From the NCBI GenBank assembly GCA_021234155.1, contig JAJEKV010000535.1:91530-155529 (forward strand): a DNA stretch of 64,000 bases. The letters are read 5' to 3'. Each line of letters begins with the position of its first letter. The stretch's first letter is position 1. The position numbers and the translations under genes were made by a program. The notes beneath the pieces are model-generated. The model searched no databases and was not told the DNA's origin. It saw only the letters and a program-made list of their open reading frames with translations. Positions 10,444 to 22,058 of the stretch are shown in pieces. Source of the DNA: Isoetes taiwanensis (Eukaryota; Streptophyta; Lycopodiopsida; Isoetales; Isoetaceae).

Positions 10444-12310
10444 TGTTGTCTTTCACAGAATCCTTGCAAAAACTGTGATGCACAAATCTCTAAATTGTGG
10501 GATTTCCTAAAAGATACTTGCCAAATTCTGTATTTAGGGTGCAGAGAGCCAAAGGTGTGGTGAGGGGATGTGAAAAGATGAGAAAAGAGGTGCAAATGTG
10601 AGGAAATAAGGTGATATGTGAATGCAGGTGTATGACTGGGATGTTCTCTGTAACAACGTGGAGAAAATGATTGAAGAAAAAAACTCTGGGATGCAGTCAA
10701 ACTTCCTTTGAATGCAAATGAAATATTCGAGCAAATTCTGGCAGAATAGCTATTAGTTTAGCTAAATCTAGATAATATCAAATAATTTGAATTGATTTCA
10801 ACTCATTTGTTGATCGGGATTGATGGGAAAATTGTAGCAAAGTTCGCCGTAAATGGACGGGCACATAAGAAATGGGAAAAAGCTATTTTTTTTGAAAACC
10901 ACTTTAAATCGATTGAAGAAAAGGGGAAACACCATGGATTGCTCAAGAAAACTTTTCTCGGATTATCTTAGAACATAATACAATCGGGTAATCCATTAGA
11001 TCACTCAAATAGAATTTGTATCGTAACTTCCAAAATCTTTGCTTTTCAAGAACAAGGGCTGGTTTCTAATCAAAAAATCTCCTCTCCTTACGTGGAATAT
11101 GGCTCGGATCATCTTTATAGACTGTGTCGGGGTAGTTAGAGCTCCAATTTGTCCTCATATGGCCACGAACTCTTTTTTTCCAAAAATAGGCAATGCTCGT
11201 TCTTGGCATGATCTCCATTAATTCGCATCCTCTTCATGATTCGATTGGTTCCGTAAGCCTAAGTCGGTTAAGGTCGTGAAGCCGCCTCGCATCATTCAAA
11301 GTCTTGGAAGCCAGAATCATAGAACCCTAATGGTTTTTCTCGCCGGATTTTCTTGATGGATATATCCCACAGGCCTGAATTAAAAAAGTCACTGGGTATA
11401 TATAGCTTCGATCCAGCAAACTATTAAATTGACGGTCTTGCCCACGTGGGATTGGTACCTCCACCGCCCCACACACGGGTGAGCCGGGGGTGGGGGGTGA
11501 TTGGCTGAAAAGGAATCTAGGTGGGGGTAGAATAGGACAATTTTTTTATATTTTTCAAAGGGCACGATTCCCAAGGATTGGAATTCAAAGGTCTATATAA
11601 GGTCTTTTTTGGAAATTTTTTGTGCCAGGTGGCATATTTTCACTGGGGCAACATGGTGATGTGGTCAAGTTTTTGAAAAATGGCACTTTGATTTTTGGCT
11701 AAAAAAAAGGTGAATCAATGGTGACCTGGACATGGTATAATGATGACTTGGCATAATGGAGGATGATGTGGCAAGGTCAAACATGGCTTTTGCCCAAGTG
11801 GATTTTCTTTTTTAAATGCCCCTTGATATTTTTGATGAGGTGGCATGATTTTGACCCAAGTGGCAAAGATATAACCAAAGTTGGATGACAAAGCATTTTG
11901 GTAAGCAAGGTGGCCATCCTAGGTGGCATTTTGACTCTTGATGACGTGGCAAGGGTATTTTTTGGAAAGTGTGCCTTTTGACTTTCTATTTTGACTTTCA
12001 CTTGACTTTTTGACATCTTTGGTACTTTAGGATGATGACTAGGATGCCACTTGGCCAAGGTATAGATTTTTAGGTATTTTTGGGGAATATTTGGCTAGCG
12101 ATAGGGGAAATTCAAGAAAAAATAGGAGATAGGCTCAAAAAATTTGGGAAAAATCAAGGATGGCTAGTTTTGGCTAGGGGATTTGGTAGGGGTACTCACC
12201 TGGCCTAGATTCTCTTTCAGCCTGATACCTTTCCTTAATAGCTCCCCCAATACTTAGAATTTTCTTCATATCTTCATCTCTTCTTCATGTTGCCACTTCA
12301 AGGGGCAACA
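10444..12310 (-). repeat. Element A left LTR (3' LTR in element sense)
   Basis: 1,867 bp, TGTTG...CAACA. Contains several GATGANNTGGCA-type repeats between 11,655 and 12,060, including TGATGACGTGGCA near 11,940, which holds a bZIP-type ACGT core. Differs from the other LTR mainly at CAG/CTG positions. Confidence 0.95.
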
Positions 12311-13397
12311 TCTTTGCCCAAAAGAAAAAATGGCTGGTCCCCCAGCCTTGAAACCTGTTAAAAACTCCTCCTGACATCTGGATCTGAATTATCTTGTTCT
12401 GAAATATCAGAGCTTCTTAGAATGCAGTATAAAAGCATCTGAAAAGTGCAAATATATGAGAGTGAATGCCAAATCAATGCATTTCCTGTTCCTGAGATAA
12501 TATAAGGTTTTCTTGAGGTCTTCATGAATGGAAAATGGTGCCAGAATAGGAAACTGGATAGAGCTATGTGTACTTCACATTTTTGGTGATGAATTCTGCA
12601 ACTTTTGAACACAGCAGCAACTTTTGAACATTTGTGACTTGTAGGGTCTGCTAACATGTTCTTTTGACTTCCCATAAGTGTTGAAACTTGGGGGGAACGT
12701 CCAAAATCTGCTTCAATGATCTTGTGAATAAAACTTGATACTTTTAGGATTTCAGCTACCCATTCTTGTAGGGGTCTTGAAGAAATGACTTGGTGGATGG
12801 AGCTAGAATGTTATGGGAGAGTGCAGACACATTCTAGAAGATGTAATGGTCCTGCAAATTTGCCCAAAAGAAAAAATGACAGTGGTATAAAGTTGGCTAA
12901 TGAGTAAAGGATGATCCTGCAAGTGACATGAAGTAGAGAGTTAGGAGGCTGCTTTTTATGATGCACAGGGGTGAATAGCAGCCTGTAGGTGATGAATAAG
13001 AGTAGGAGTAAGGCTTATATGAGTAGGAGGCCAATAAATGAAAAAAGAATGGTATGGAAGACTAGGATGGTCCTGCAAGTGACATGGTGACTCAGATTAG
13101 TACTTCAATCCTGGCATTCATCACAAGATGTTTCAGCAAACTGTTCATGATGTTTTTGAGTTCCTGCATATGAGCACAACTTTAGGAAGCAATGGTTTTT
13201 CTGGCTGGCTTTAAACAGAACAACTAATGAACCTGCAAGTGACAATGTTAGAGATCAAAACGCATATTTTTTCTTTTCAACTTTTCTTCTTTTTATTGTT
13301 TTCTTCCCATAGTGTTAGCAAATTATATCTAGAACAATTTTAACTACTCCAACCCCTTTTTGACTACCTACAACTATACTACCTAGCATTAGCTAGT
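12311..13397 (-). other. Element A untranslated region between integrase and 3' LTR
   Basis: No conserved ORF. TTTGCCCAAAAGAAAAAATG occurs twice, once 3 bp from the LTR (12,313-12,332) and again at 12,859-12,878. The 12-mer CTGCAAGTGACA occurs at 12,917, 13,073 and 13,233, about 157 bp apart, marking a degenerate internal repeat. The purine tract expected next to the LTR is weak (minus-strand GGGCAAAGA). Confidence 0.65.
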
Positions 13398-14420
13398 TTA
13401 GATCCAATAAGCTTTCAGGTGTTGTGCATTGAGAGGATTTGGCAAAATTCTCTCAGACTCTAACTCCTGTAAGTAATATGAGTTTACTCCAGCATGTGAA
13501 GAAATGACAAATGGACCTTCCCAATTTGCAGAAAACTTACCTAGAGTGGGATCTTTGTTTCTAGCTAACTTAAGCACCAAATCACCAACCCGATAGTTGA
13601 CTTCTCTTTGCTTGTTTGTCAAATTTCTTCTTGATCTTCATCTTGTGTTGGGTTATTATCTGTAGAGTCTTATCTCCGAAGTTCCTCAAGAGCTAGCATC
13701 TGCTGTAGCACGCACCGGATAGCATCTTCTTCACTTTTGACTTGTATTTGCATTGTCCTTGGCGAAAAGTACACGTAACTCAAAGGGTAGAATGACACTA
13801 GTACCATACACAATAGAGGCAGGAGTGTTTTTATAGCCACTTTATAAGTGGTTCAGAGGGACCAAAGGGCATAGATCAACTTTGTATGCCGACTTCTTGA
13901 AACCTATCTACCGTCTTCTTCATAATGGATATCGAGTTTTATTGGTGGATTTCGCTTCGGCCATTTCCACGAGGGTAGTAAGCGAGAACTTTTTTGTGTG
14001 TCTTATCTCAAGCAATTGGGTAAGCTTGTCTATTACTTCATTCATAAAGGGCGTTCCCTGCCGAGAAACAATCTTCAATGGTACTCCAAACCTAGCACAT
14101 ATATTGGGACAAGAGGAAGCTTGCGTGGTATCTGCATTGGCACTTGTCAATGGAGTGGCTTCAGCCCACTTAGTGAAGAAGTCTGTAGCAACTAGGATGT
14201 ATTCATGTCAGCGAGGCAGGAAGATGGGTGTATAGGACCAACATAATCTAATCCCCAAACAAGAAATGGGCGGGGGCCACAATAGGTGAAAGGGGAGGTA
14301 CCTTCAAGGCGCTTCTTCGGCATGCTTTTGACAATCAAAACAACTCTGCCGCACGCACCTTTTGACATCATGATGAAGTGTAGGCCAATAGTATCCAGAA
14401 CTTAGAATTTTTCTTGGTCG
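13398..14420 (-). pseudogene. Element A integrase
   Basis: Inserts the DNA copy into the genome. The zinc-binding N-terminal segment is visible near 14,400-14,300 (YWPTLHHDVKRCV...CFDCQKHAEEA, an HHCC arrangement). The core contains FGVPLKIVSRQGTPFMNEVI (14,150-13,920). The C-terminal part at 13,398-13,622 reads VNYRVGDLVLKLARN, then GKFSANWEGPFVI and LNAQHLKAYW, the usual GDLVL...WEGPF...HLKxY ending of Ty3/gypsy integrases. No chromodomain follows. Confidence 0.9.
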
Positions 14421-14667
14421 TGGCATCCATAGAATAGTGTCCACCCAAGCCAGAGATCATGAGCATGTCTTAGAGCTTGTACTGTTCTTCTTCCCCCAAG
14501 CACCTCAACAAAAACTTGAAGGCATCTTCCTACATAAAATGTCCTCAACCAGCACATATGTTAGACATCTTTTCCTAAACTTAACTTTCTCAGATGGTGA
14601 AAATGTGGCAGGGACCTCTTGATATTTTAGATAATTGACAATAGGTTGCATCCAAGACCACGGCTTC

Positions 14668-15965
14668 TCAATTAAATGACATACCTCTTCTTACTGTTTG
14701 ATCCTCTTGAGAGGTCAAATCATATTTTGTAGAAGGCATAGGGTATGAAACTACTCGGATCTTTTCTGTTTTGACAAGGTGGACTTCAATGGCAAAGTCT
14801 TGGAGCATGGCAGCCCACTTATAGAACTTGGTCTTCAGGATTTGTTTACCATACAACATTGGAAGAGGATTGACCTTCATATAGACTTGAATCTTTGGAG
14901 CTTGCATCAGAAGATGGGGAAATTTAGTGGTCAAAAATATTAGGGCAGACAGACTTTTCTAGGATTTGGATAATTCACCTCATGGTTCCGACCCTTTGTT
15001 TGCACTGCATAATTTAGTACCCTTTTGTTCGAAATAAGGCTAATCCTACAGCAAATGATGTAACTGTTACATAAACTTGGAAAGCTTCATTTGGTTTAGG
15101 GGCAAGAAGTGTTACCTTCTTGCTGAGCTCTTCTTTGATCAATTCAAATGCCCTTTGGCAATCTCCATTCCACTCAACTGGTACTTTTTGACTTGTATTT
15201 TTGGATACATACCCTACTTTGGTGAGCTTGGTGATAGGTCTCAAAATGTGAGAGAAATTTGGGATGTAAATCCTCAAGCCTTGAAGTGTACCTACAAAAC
15301 CTTTGATCTGCTTCAATGTTTTAGGTACTGGGAGGTCGAGAACCATCGGAAACTTTGTCCGCAAAGAATCTGAACTCCCTCTTCTGATATCTGATGGCCT
15401 AACAGCACACCTTTGTCAGTCAAAAACAAACACTTCTTTGGATTTAAGTTCACACCACTGGATCTGCACAAGGAAAACATATTAGTGATTGTTTTTAGAT
15501 GATCTTCCAAAGAGGTGGCCAGAGTCAAATCATCAAGAAAAGCCCTGAAATCTTGGGGAGATAATGACTCAAAAATATTGTTCATTGCCCTCGAAAAAAG
15601 TTAGGGGGGCATTTTTCAAGCCAAATGGCATTCTTAGCATCATATAAGTTCCCAAGGTGTAATGAAGGCGGTTTTTTTGGCGTGGATAAAGGATCAACTT
15701 CTATTTGGTTGAAACCAGAGAAGCCATCCATAAGAGAATAGACTTCTTTTCCACTCATGGTATGCAAAACTTCTTCTAGAAACGGTAGGGGGTAGCAGTC
15801 TTTGATAGTAACCTTATTGATATCTCTATAATCAATACAAATTCTAAGTTGGCCACTCCTCTTCTTGACTGGCACAATGCAAGACAACCACTCAGGTTCC
15901 AATGTCTCACATATCAGCTTAGAACTCTCCATGGTTTTTAATTCTTCATAGATAAGTGGCGGCAA
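14668..15965 (-). pseudogene. Element A reverse transcriptase with linked RNase H
   Basis: Copies element RNA into DNA. Blocks in order: LRICIDYRDINKVTIKDCYPLP, shortened here to IDYRDINKVTIKDCYPLP, then YSLMDGFSGFNQIEV (first catalytic aspartate region), AFLDDLTLAT (the YxDD box with F and L substitutions), then the connection VPKTLKQIKGFVG and VEWNGDCQRAFELIKEEL. The linked RNase H-like part at 14,668-14,934 contains LPMLYGKQILKTKFYKWAAML. Family-typical order. Frames switch at about 15,585 and 15,340 and 15,000. Confidence 0.9.
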
Positions 15966-16329
15966 AGGCAGAATTTATCCTCTTAACCTGGCACGAGCGG
16001 GATCGAGAGCCCTCTTTTACTTTTATTTCAAATTTTGCTTTAGAGGGAGGAATTCCTTTTAATTCAGAGTAATCCCAAGCAAAGACATCTGAGAATTCTT
16101 GACACAGCATAGGAAATGAGTTGAAGCAAGGTTCAGGAGCTTTTGGACCAACTTTCAGGGTTCTGGTTTGGCCATTCTTTTGGATACAAATGACTTGCTC
16201 TCTGCTTGTTTCCTCTATCCCTATAGTTAGAATTGGGCAAGTCTGTGAGAGGTTCAGTTCTTCTTCCCGAAAGGCTCCTTGACTAAAAAATCCAATATGG
16301 TGCCTTTAGCTAGCTTTTGTCTACTTCAC

Positions 16330-16742
16330 TATTCAAATGCCTAGGGATATGCTCTATAGTCCGGGCCTCAAATTTGTCTACAAGGTCCCAAAACCTCTTC
16401 TTTAAGTTGTACTAACCTTGAATGCTTGGTTTGGTATACCTCTTGGACTTGATTGCACACGAGCCGAGAGTCCCCTTTATATTCGACTTCTTGATTCCCA
16501 TCATGTAAGCTTCACGGAGACCTGCAATCAAAGCTTGATACTACGCCTCATTAGAGGTTATATTTTTGTGAATTCTTCTTGTTTTGGCCTTGCCAAAGCC
16601 TCGGGGCTTTTAATGATGGCGGCGGCCTGAGGGCTAGGCTCAGCTTCTCGCTACAAGCGCCATCAAAGAACAATGTATGAGTATGCTCATCAAACTTTTG
16701 CTCTTCTTCTTCCAAAAGTGGATCTACATAGATGTTGTACAC
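16330..16742 (-). pseudogene. RNase H domain upstream of RT (element A)
   Basis: Minus-strand frames read HTLFFDGACS, then LAKAKQEEFTKI, then SNEA*YQALIAGLREAYM, then YKGDSRLVCNQV, and finally FEARTIEHIPRHLN. These are the successive blocks of an RNase H type I fold: first D in FFDGACS, E in NEAxYxALIxGL, second D in GDSRLV, and the HIPRxxN block. RNase H removes the RNA strand during reverse transcription. The unusual point is position: it lies between protease (17,038-17,223) and RT (15,014-15,965), while a separate RT-linked RNase H follows RT at 14,668-14,934. Three frame changes and one stop interrupt it. Confidence 0.8.
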
Positions 16743-16984
16743 ACCTACATCTTTATAAATTAGTGCATCATCAATTGAAAAAGCAAATTCTTCACAGGTT
16801 TACCTTCTGGGTTGTATAGTGTGACTTCTTGCTTACCATTGGTTATTGTGCATTTACCTCCTCCCTAACGGCTTTGCGAGAAACCACCCCGAGCCATTTC
16901 TGCCAAAAGAAGGTCATAGCTGCCAATCGAGAAGGAAAGCGTACTACAACAAAGAGGGGTCATCTTGATGCCCCCCTACATCCA

Positions 16985-17223
16985 TCAAGACATCATTAAT
17001 GACTCCTTTTGGTTGTACACTCTCATTAGCAAAGATTTTAGAATAATTGGGGCTGTGAAGTGATTTTTAACCCTAAAGAGTCCATAACATGTAAAGGCAT
17101 GATGTTTATACGAACCTCCATCCAAGATGACTTTAGAGAGTGTTTTACCTTTGACTTGAGCTTCACATGAGAATATACCGGGGTCTTTCCCAACTCTAGA
17201 AATGTTGTGGACAATAGGTTCAA
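16985..17223 (-). pseudogene. Element A aspartic protease
   Basis: The minus strand encodes VILDGGS, followed after a frameshift by NIMPLHVMDSLGLKI. This fits the retroviral-type protease active site (D-[TSG]-G-[SA]) and the flap-side hydrophobic block that follows it. It cleaves the Gag-Pol polyprotein in the particle. Position between Gag and the polymerase domains is canonical. The frameshift lies just after the active-site triplet. Confidence 0.7.
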
Positions 17224-17591
17224 TTCTCCTCTATAAGTGTTTTGACACGCTCTCTATAGGAAGGCGCTATTCTTAACAAGGTCAAAACATCTAGTGTGAC
17301 TCGTAGACTTCAATACTGGGTCAACTTCACCTAACACAGCCAGGCCCTGTCATTTTGAGGTGAAATTGGCTCAGAATCACTGGAGGGCGAGGAGCTATGC
17401 TATTTCTAGGCATGTTGGTTTGCCGAGGTGCGGATCTTAGGCTATAGGGAGTACCCAAAGAGCCAAGACCTCTTCTTCTCTTTGAAGTTCATCACCTCCT
17501 TCTCAGATCATGTCGAGAAACAAACATGAGAAGAGGATGCATCTACAGATCTTACCTTTATCTTTCAACATATACTCTTTGATCCACTTTT

Positions 17592-18690
17592 TGTCTTCAT
17601 AATGGCCTGTTTCTTTACAATATGAACAAACAGGGCACTCCTTACCAGTGTGGCCCTTTTTATCACATCTGGGGCAAGGCTTGGACCAGCAACTACTTTC
17701 TAAATGGCCTGATTTCTTGCAGTAGGTACAATGCTTTCTACTTTGTGTAGAATCTGAAGACTTGAAGTCGATGCCTCATCTCGGCAGGTTTGGAGCCTTC
17801 TTGAGCTCGAAAGTTGCTTGGTAACCTCCATAAGTGTCTCTGCCTCAGTCCCTGGCATGTTAGGGGGTTGCAATTTTAAGGTTAGTAGCTTGCAACTTAG
17901 AGATCTCTTCTCTCATATCTTCTTCAAAAGAATTTTTCTTCTTCACTGTACACACAGGTTCATAGTTAGTCTCTAAATCATTGAAATAATCAAGATCAAC
18001 ATGCTCAAAAGTAGAAAATGCAGCCCTTAGCCTGCTGATCTCAATTGCTTTGGAAAATACCCTTGGTAATGTCTCAAAACGTTGTTGTTGATGTATTTTC
18101 ATTAACTTCTTGTAAGCGTGAGGTCCTGAACTTCAAACCATGTGGAGAAAGCGGTGATCAAATGCAAAGGAGGATTATCTACACCCTTTGACTCACACTT
18201 TATCACATGCTCTCCAAATCTATCAACATAAGCTTCTATGCTTTCATCACTTCTAATAGAAAGAGAATGCAATTCTTTGAAGCAAAGTTTCAGGAGTCCG
18301 ATTCGCCAAACCTATCAATGAATCTGCTCCTCATCTCTTCAAATGTGTGAACACCATAAATCTTTCTTTGAGTGTTAAACCATTTAGTAGCAAGATCATC
18401 AGATAAAGAAAGCTTGAACAATTCCAACTTAGTCATACCTCTAGGAGCATGATTCCTAAAATAATCATCAAATGAGTTTAGAAATACCTCCAGGGGTTTC
18501 TTTCTGTCATAAAGAGGTCCGTGAAGGAGGCGTCTCCAACCTGAAGATAGGGTCGCGATAGTTGCCTAGGGGGGGGCCGCTTTGGGGCGCTACATCGGGC
18601 ATTTGTTACTCCAGGCTCCAGAGGCATATCTTCGGCATGGCTAGGCTCCCCATTACCATCCATATCTGTACCAGTCTTCCTTGGAGGCCT
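17592..18690 (-). pseudogene. Element A Gag with three CCHC-type knuckles
   Basis: Gag forms the particle and binds element RNA. A frame near 18,480-18,361 reads NSFDDYFRNHAPRGMTKLEL, then SDDLATKWFNTQRKIYG, typical of retrotransposon Gag. After a charged segment (17,860-18,102), three zinc knuckles follow at 17,592-17,745: CTYCKKSGHLESSC and CPRCDKKGHTGKEC are perfect CX2CX4HX4C; the third, CSYCKETGHYEDKKW, has lost its last cysteine. The N-terminus lies near 18,690 (MVRPPRKTGTDMDG). Frame changes occur around 18,300 and 17,830. Confidence 0.85.
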
Positions 18691-18732
18691 CACCATGAGG
18701 GCTCTCAAGTTTTTTGCAAGAGTTTTTTAGAG

Positions 18733-18751
18733 AATCCCGGTAGGACCTCCA
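18733..18751 (-). promoter_or_regulatory. Element A primer binding site
   Basis: On the minus strand, five bases after the LTR end, the sequence reads TGGAGGTCCTACCGGGATT. Its complement ends in CCA and has the form of a tRNA 3' end (AATCCCGG...CCTCCA). It is not the initiator-methionine site TGGTATCAGAGC common in plant elements. I cannot assign the tRNA without a search. Confidence 0.65.
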
Positions 18752-18756
18752 AAAGA

Positions 18757-20639
18757 TGTTGTCTTTCACAGAATCCTTGCAAAAACTGTGATGCACAAAT
18801 CTCTAAATTGTGGGATTTCCTAAAAGATACTTGCCAAATTCTGTATTTAGGGTGCAGAGAGCCAAAGGTGTGGTGAGGGGATGTGAAAAGATGAGAAAAG
18901 AGGTGCAAATGTGAGGAAATAAGGTGATATGTGAATGCAGGTGTATGACTGGGATGTTCTCTGTAACAACGTGGAGAAAATGATTGAAGAAAAAAACTCT
19001 GGGATGCAGTCAAACTTCCTTTGAATGCAAATGAAATATTCGAGCAAATTCTGGCAGAATAGCTATTAGTTTAGCTAAATCTAGATAATATCAAATAATT
19101 TGAATTGATTTCAACTCATTTGTTGATCAGGATTGATGGGAAATTCGTGGCAAAGTTCGCCAGAAATGGACTGGCACATAAGAAATGGGAAAAAGCTATT
19201 TTTTTGAAAAACCACTCAGAAATCGATTGAAGAAAAGGGGAAACACCATGGATTGCTCAAGAAAACTTTTCTCAGATTATCTTAGGAACATAATACACTG
19301 TCAGGTAATCCATTAGATCACTCTGAAATAGAATTTGTATCAGAACTTCCAAAATCTTTGCTTTTCAAGAACAAGGGCGGGTTTCTAATCAAAAATCTCC
19401 TCTCCTTCTGTGGAATACGGCTCGGATCATCTTTATAGACCTGTGTCAGGGTAGTTAGAGCTCCAATTTGTCCTCATATGGCCACGAACTCTTTTTTTCC
19501 AAAAATAGGCAATGCTCTGTTCTTGGCATGATCTCCATTAATTCGGCATCCTCTTCATGATTCGATTGGTTCCAGAAGTCGGTTAAGGTCAGGTGAACTG
19601 CTCTGCATCATTCAAAGTGCGCGGGAAGCCGAGAATCATAGAACCCTAATGGTTTTTCTGCCGGATTTTCTTCAGTGGATATATCCCACAGGCCTGAATT
19701 AAAAAGTCAGCCTGGGTATATATAGCTCGATCCAGGCAAACTATTAAATTGACGTGTCTTGCCCACGTGGGATTCGGTACCTCCACCGCCCCACACGCCC
19801 GGGTGAGCCACGTGGAGGGGGGTGATTGGCTGAAAAGGAATCTAGGTCGGGGGGGGGTAGAATAGGACAATTTTTTTATATTTTTTCAAAGGGCACGATT
19901 CCCAAGGATTGGAATTCAAAGGTCTATATAAGGTCTTTTTTGGAAATTTTTTGTGCCAGGTGGCATATTTTCACTGGGGCAACATGGTGATGTGGTCAAG
20001 TTTTGAAAAATGGCACTTTGATTTTTTGGCTAAAAAAAGGTGAATCAATGGTGACTGGACATGGTATAATGATGACTTGGCATAATGGAGGATGATGTGG
20101 CAAGGTCAAACATGGCTTTTTGCCCAAGTGGATTTTCTTTTAAATGCCCCTTGATATTTTTTGATGAGGTGGCATGATTTTGACCCAAGTGGCAAAGATA
20201 TAACCAAAGTTGGATGACAAAGCATTTTGGTGAGCAAGGTGGCCATCCTAGGTGGCATTTTGACTCTTGATGACGTGGCAAGGGTATTTTTTGGAAAGTG
20301 TGCCTTTTGACTTTCTATTTTGACTTTCACTTGACTTTTTGACATCTTTGGTACTTTAGGATGATGACTAGGATGCCACTTGGCCAAGGTATAGATTTTT
20401 AGGTATTTTTGGGGAATATTTGGCTAGCGATAGGGGAAATTCAAGAAAAAATAGGAGATAGGCTCAAAAAATTTGGGAAAAATCAAGGATGGCTAGTTTT
20501 GGCTAGGGGATTTGGTAGGGGTACTCACCTGGCCTAGATTCTCTTTCAGCCTGATACCTTTCCTTAATAGCTCCCCCAATACTTAGAATTTTCTTCATAT
20601 CTTCATCTCTTCTTCATGTTGCCACTTCAAGGGGCAACA
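18757..20639 (-). repeat. Element A right LTR (5' LTR in element sense)
   Basis: About 1,883 bp with the same ends as the left copy. As the 5' LTR on the minus strand it should carry the promoter. Confidence 0.95.
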
Positions 20640-20644
20640 CCATA
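20640..20644. other. Target-site duplication CCATA, right copy
   Basis: CCATA directly follows the final CAACA of the right LTR. It abuts the first base of the inverted-repeat element at 20,645. Confidence 0.9.
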
Positions 20645-22058
20645 GGATAGTTCTGATTAGATCGAAGGCCTAATCTCTGAGGTTGGAGCATGCTCGACCC
20701 GCCTAATGTTTTAGTCATAGTGCATTCTGGTTGATGCATTCTCGAAGCTTAGCCGAAGGGGTTAATCTGATCTGTGCATTCTCGATTTGGAAGAGAGGGA
20801 TCTAGTTTGGGTTGAGGCATTTTTCACTCACGAGTCGAGAACATACCTTCTCGACTAGCCAGTGGGGAGAACTATAGGGATTAGTTTGATCGAGGCCTTA
20901 TTCAGCTCGCTAAGGAGGGTTAGCCTAGGATGCAGTATATCCCGACTCGTGAGTCAGGAATGCATTCTCGGCCTGCAAATGGAGGATGCCTCCACCTAGA
21001 CTAAGCCCCTCCTCTTTGAAGATTTGGAGGAGAGGGATCTAGCCTGGGTTGAGGTAGTATTGATTCACGAGTCAAGGATAGACCTTCTCGACTAGCCAGT
21101 CGGGAAAATTATAGGGGTTAGTCTGAGTGAGAGGCTTTATTTGACTCTCCAAGGGAGGGGTAGGGGGTTTGGGGGAAAGGGGAGGTAGTCCGGGTTGAGG
21201 CATATCCCGATTCGCGAGTCAGAAATGCATTCTTAACTCGCAAATTGAGGATGCTTCCATCTAGATTCTAAATCAAACCCCTCTTCTTTGAAGATTTGGA
21301 GGCGAGGGTCTGGTCTGGGTTGAAGCATTCTCGACGCTTGCCTCAAAAATAGGCCTTCTCAACTAGCTAGTTGGGAAAACTATAGGGGTTAATCTAGGTT
21401 GAAGATTAAGCAATCTAGTCTAGATTAAGGCATTCTTGGCTGCCAGTTGGAAAAGCTTAAGATGCTTAGTCTAGATTGAAGCTTAAGTGGTCTAGTCTGG
21501 GTTGAGGAATTCTTGACTCTCACATCGAGAATGCCTCCATTCACACTAAGCTCCTCCTCTCTAGATTTAGACTGAGTAGATGCATTCTCGACTCGCGAGT
21601 CGAGAATATGCGGAGTGAGGTTAGTCTGGATTGAGGTTTAGGTGAAGGCATGTTCTCGACTTGCAAGTCGAGATTATGCCTTCTCGACTCACCAGTCGGG
21701 AAAGCCTAGAATTCTCCATGCTACGATGTCATTTCTATAAGGTATGATGTCATTTAGGTTATTTGAATTTGATACTTCCACGAATATCTTTCTGCAACCG
21801 CCACTTTTAAAAAAATTTGTGGAGTGCATCTAAACAGAGTTTCTAAACCTAAAAAATCTAAACTGACCAATCTTGAGCAGATTACATCTCAATAGAAGTC
21901 TTTACTAACCGACTTGGTTGAAGCAATGGAACAAGAAGCCTCTTTTATAACTGGTTTGATCTTCAAACAGACACTCATAAGTCTAAAATACAGGTTTGTA
22001 GATCTACAACTATTCTCTAACCTCAAAGATTAGGCCTTCGATCTAATCGGAACTATCC
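20645..22058. mobile_element. Inverted-repeat element filled with CTCGACT palindromes
   Basis: The first 41 bp (starting GGATAGTTCTGATTAGATCG) are repeated inverted at 22,018-22,058 with three mismatches by eye. Between them lie many near-palindromes of the type CTCGACTCGCGAGTCGAG (perfect at about 21,585-21,605) and repeats of GGGATCTAG / TTAGTCTGGGTTGAGGCAT. No coding region. The structure suggests a foldback or non-autonomous DNA transposon. I found no clear target duplication, partly because element A has inserted exactly at its left edge. Confidence 0.7.

Larger units (their letters stand above)
10444..20639 (-). mobile_element. Full-length Ty3/gypsy LTR retrotransposon (element A)
   Basis: Two direct repeats of about 1.87 kb bound a 6.4-kb internal region. 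The ends are TGTTG...CAACA, and the element is flanked by the 5-bp direct repeat CCATA, so it is a complete insertion. Coding is on the minus strand; from high to low coordinates: Gag with zinc knuckles, aspartic protease, an RNase H domain, reverse transcriptase with its own RNase H, integrase. Gag type and integrase architecture indicate Ty3/gypsy. Every domain is interrupted by frameshifts or stops, so it is unlikely to be autonomous as assembled. The two LTRs still align along their whole length, which points to a fairly recent insertion. Confidence 0.95.

Noticed and set aside
18562-18876. Plus-strand ORF of 104 residues across the LTR boundary
   Set aside because: It spans the internal region and LTR of element A on the non-coding strand and has no domain.
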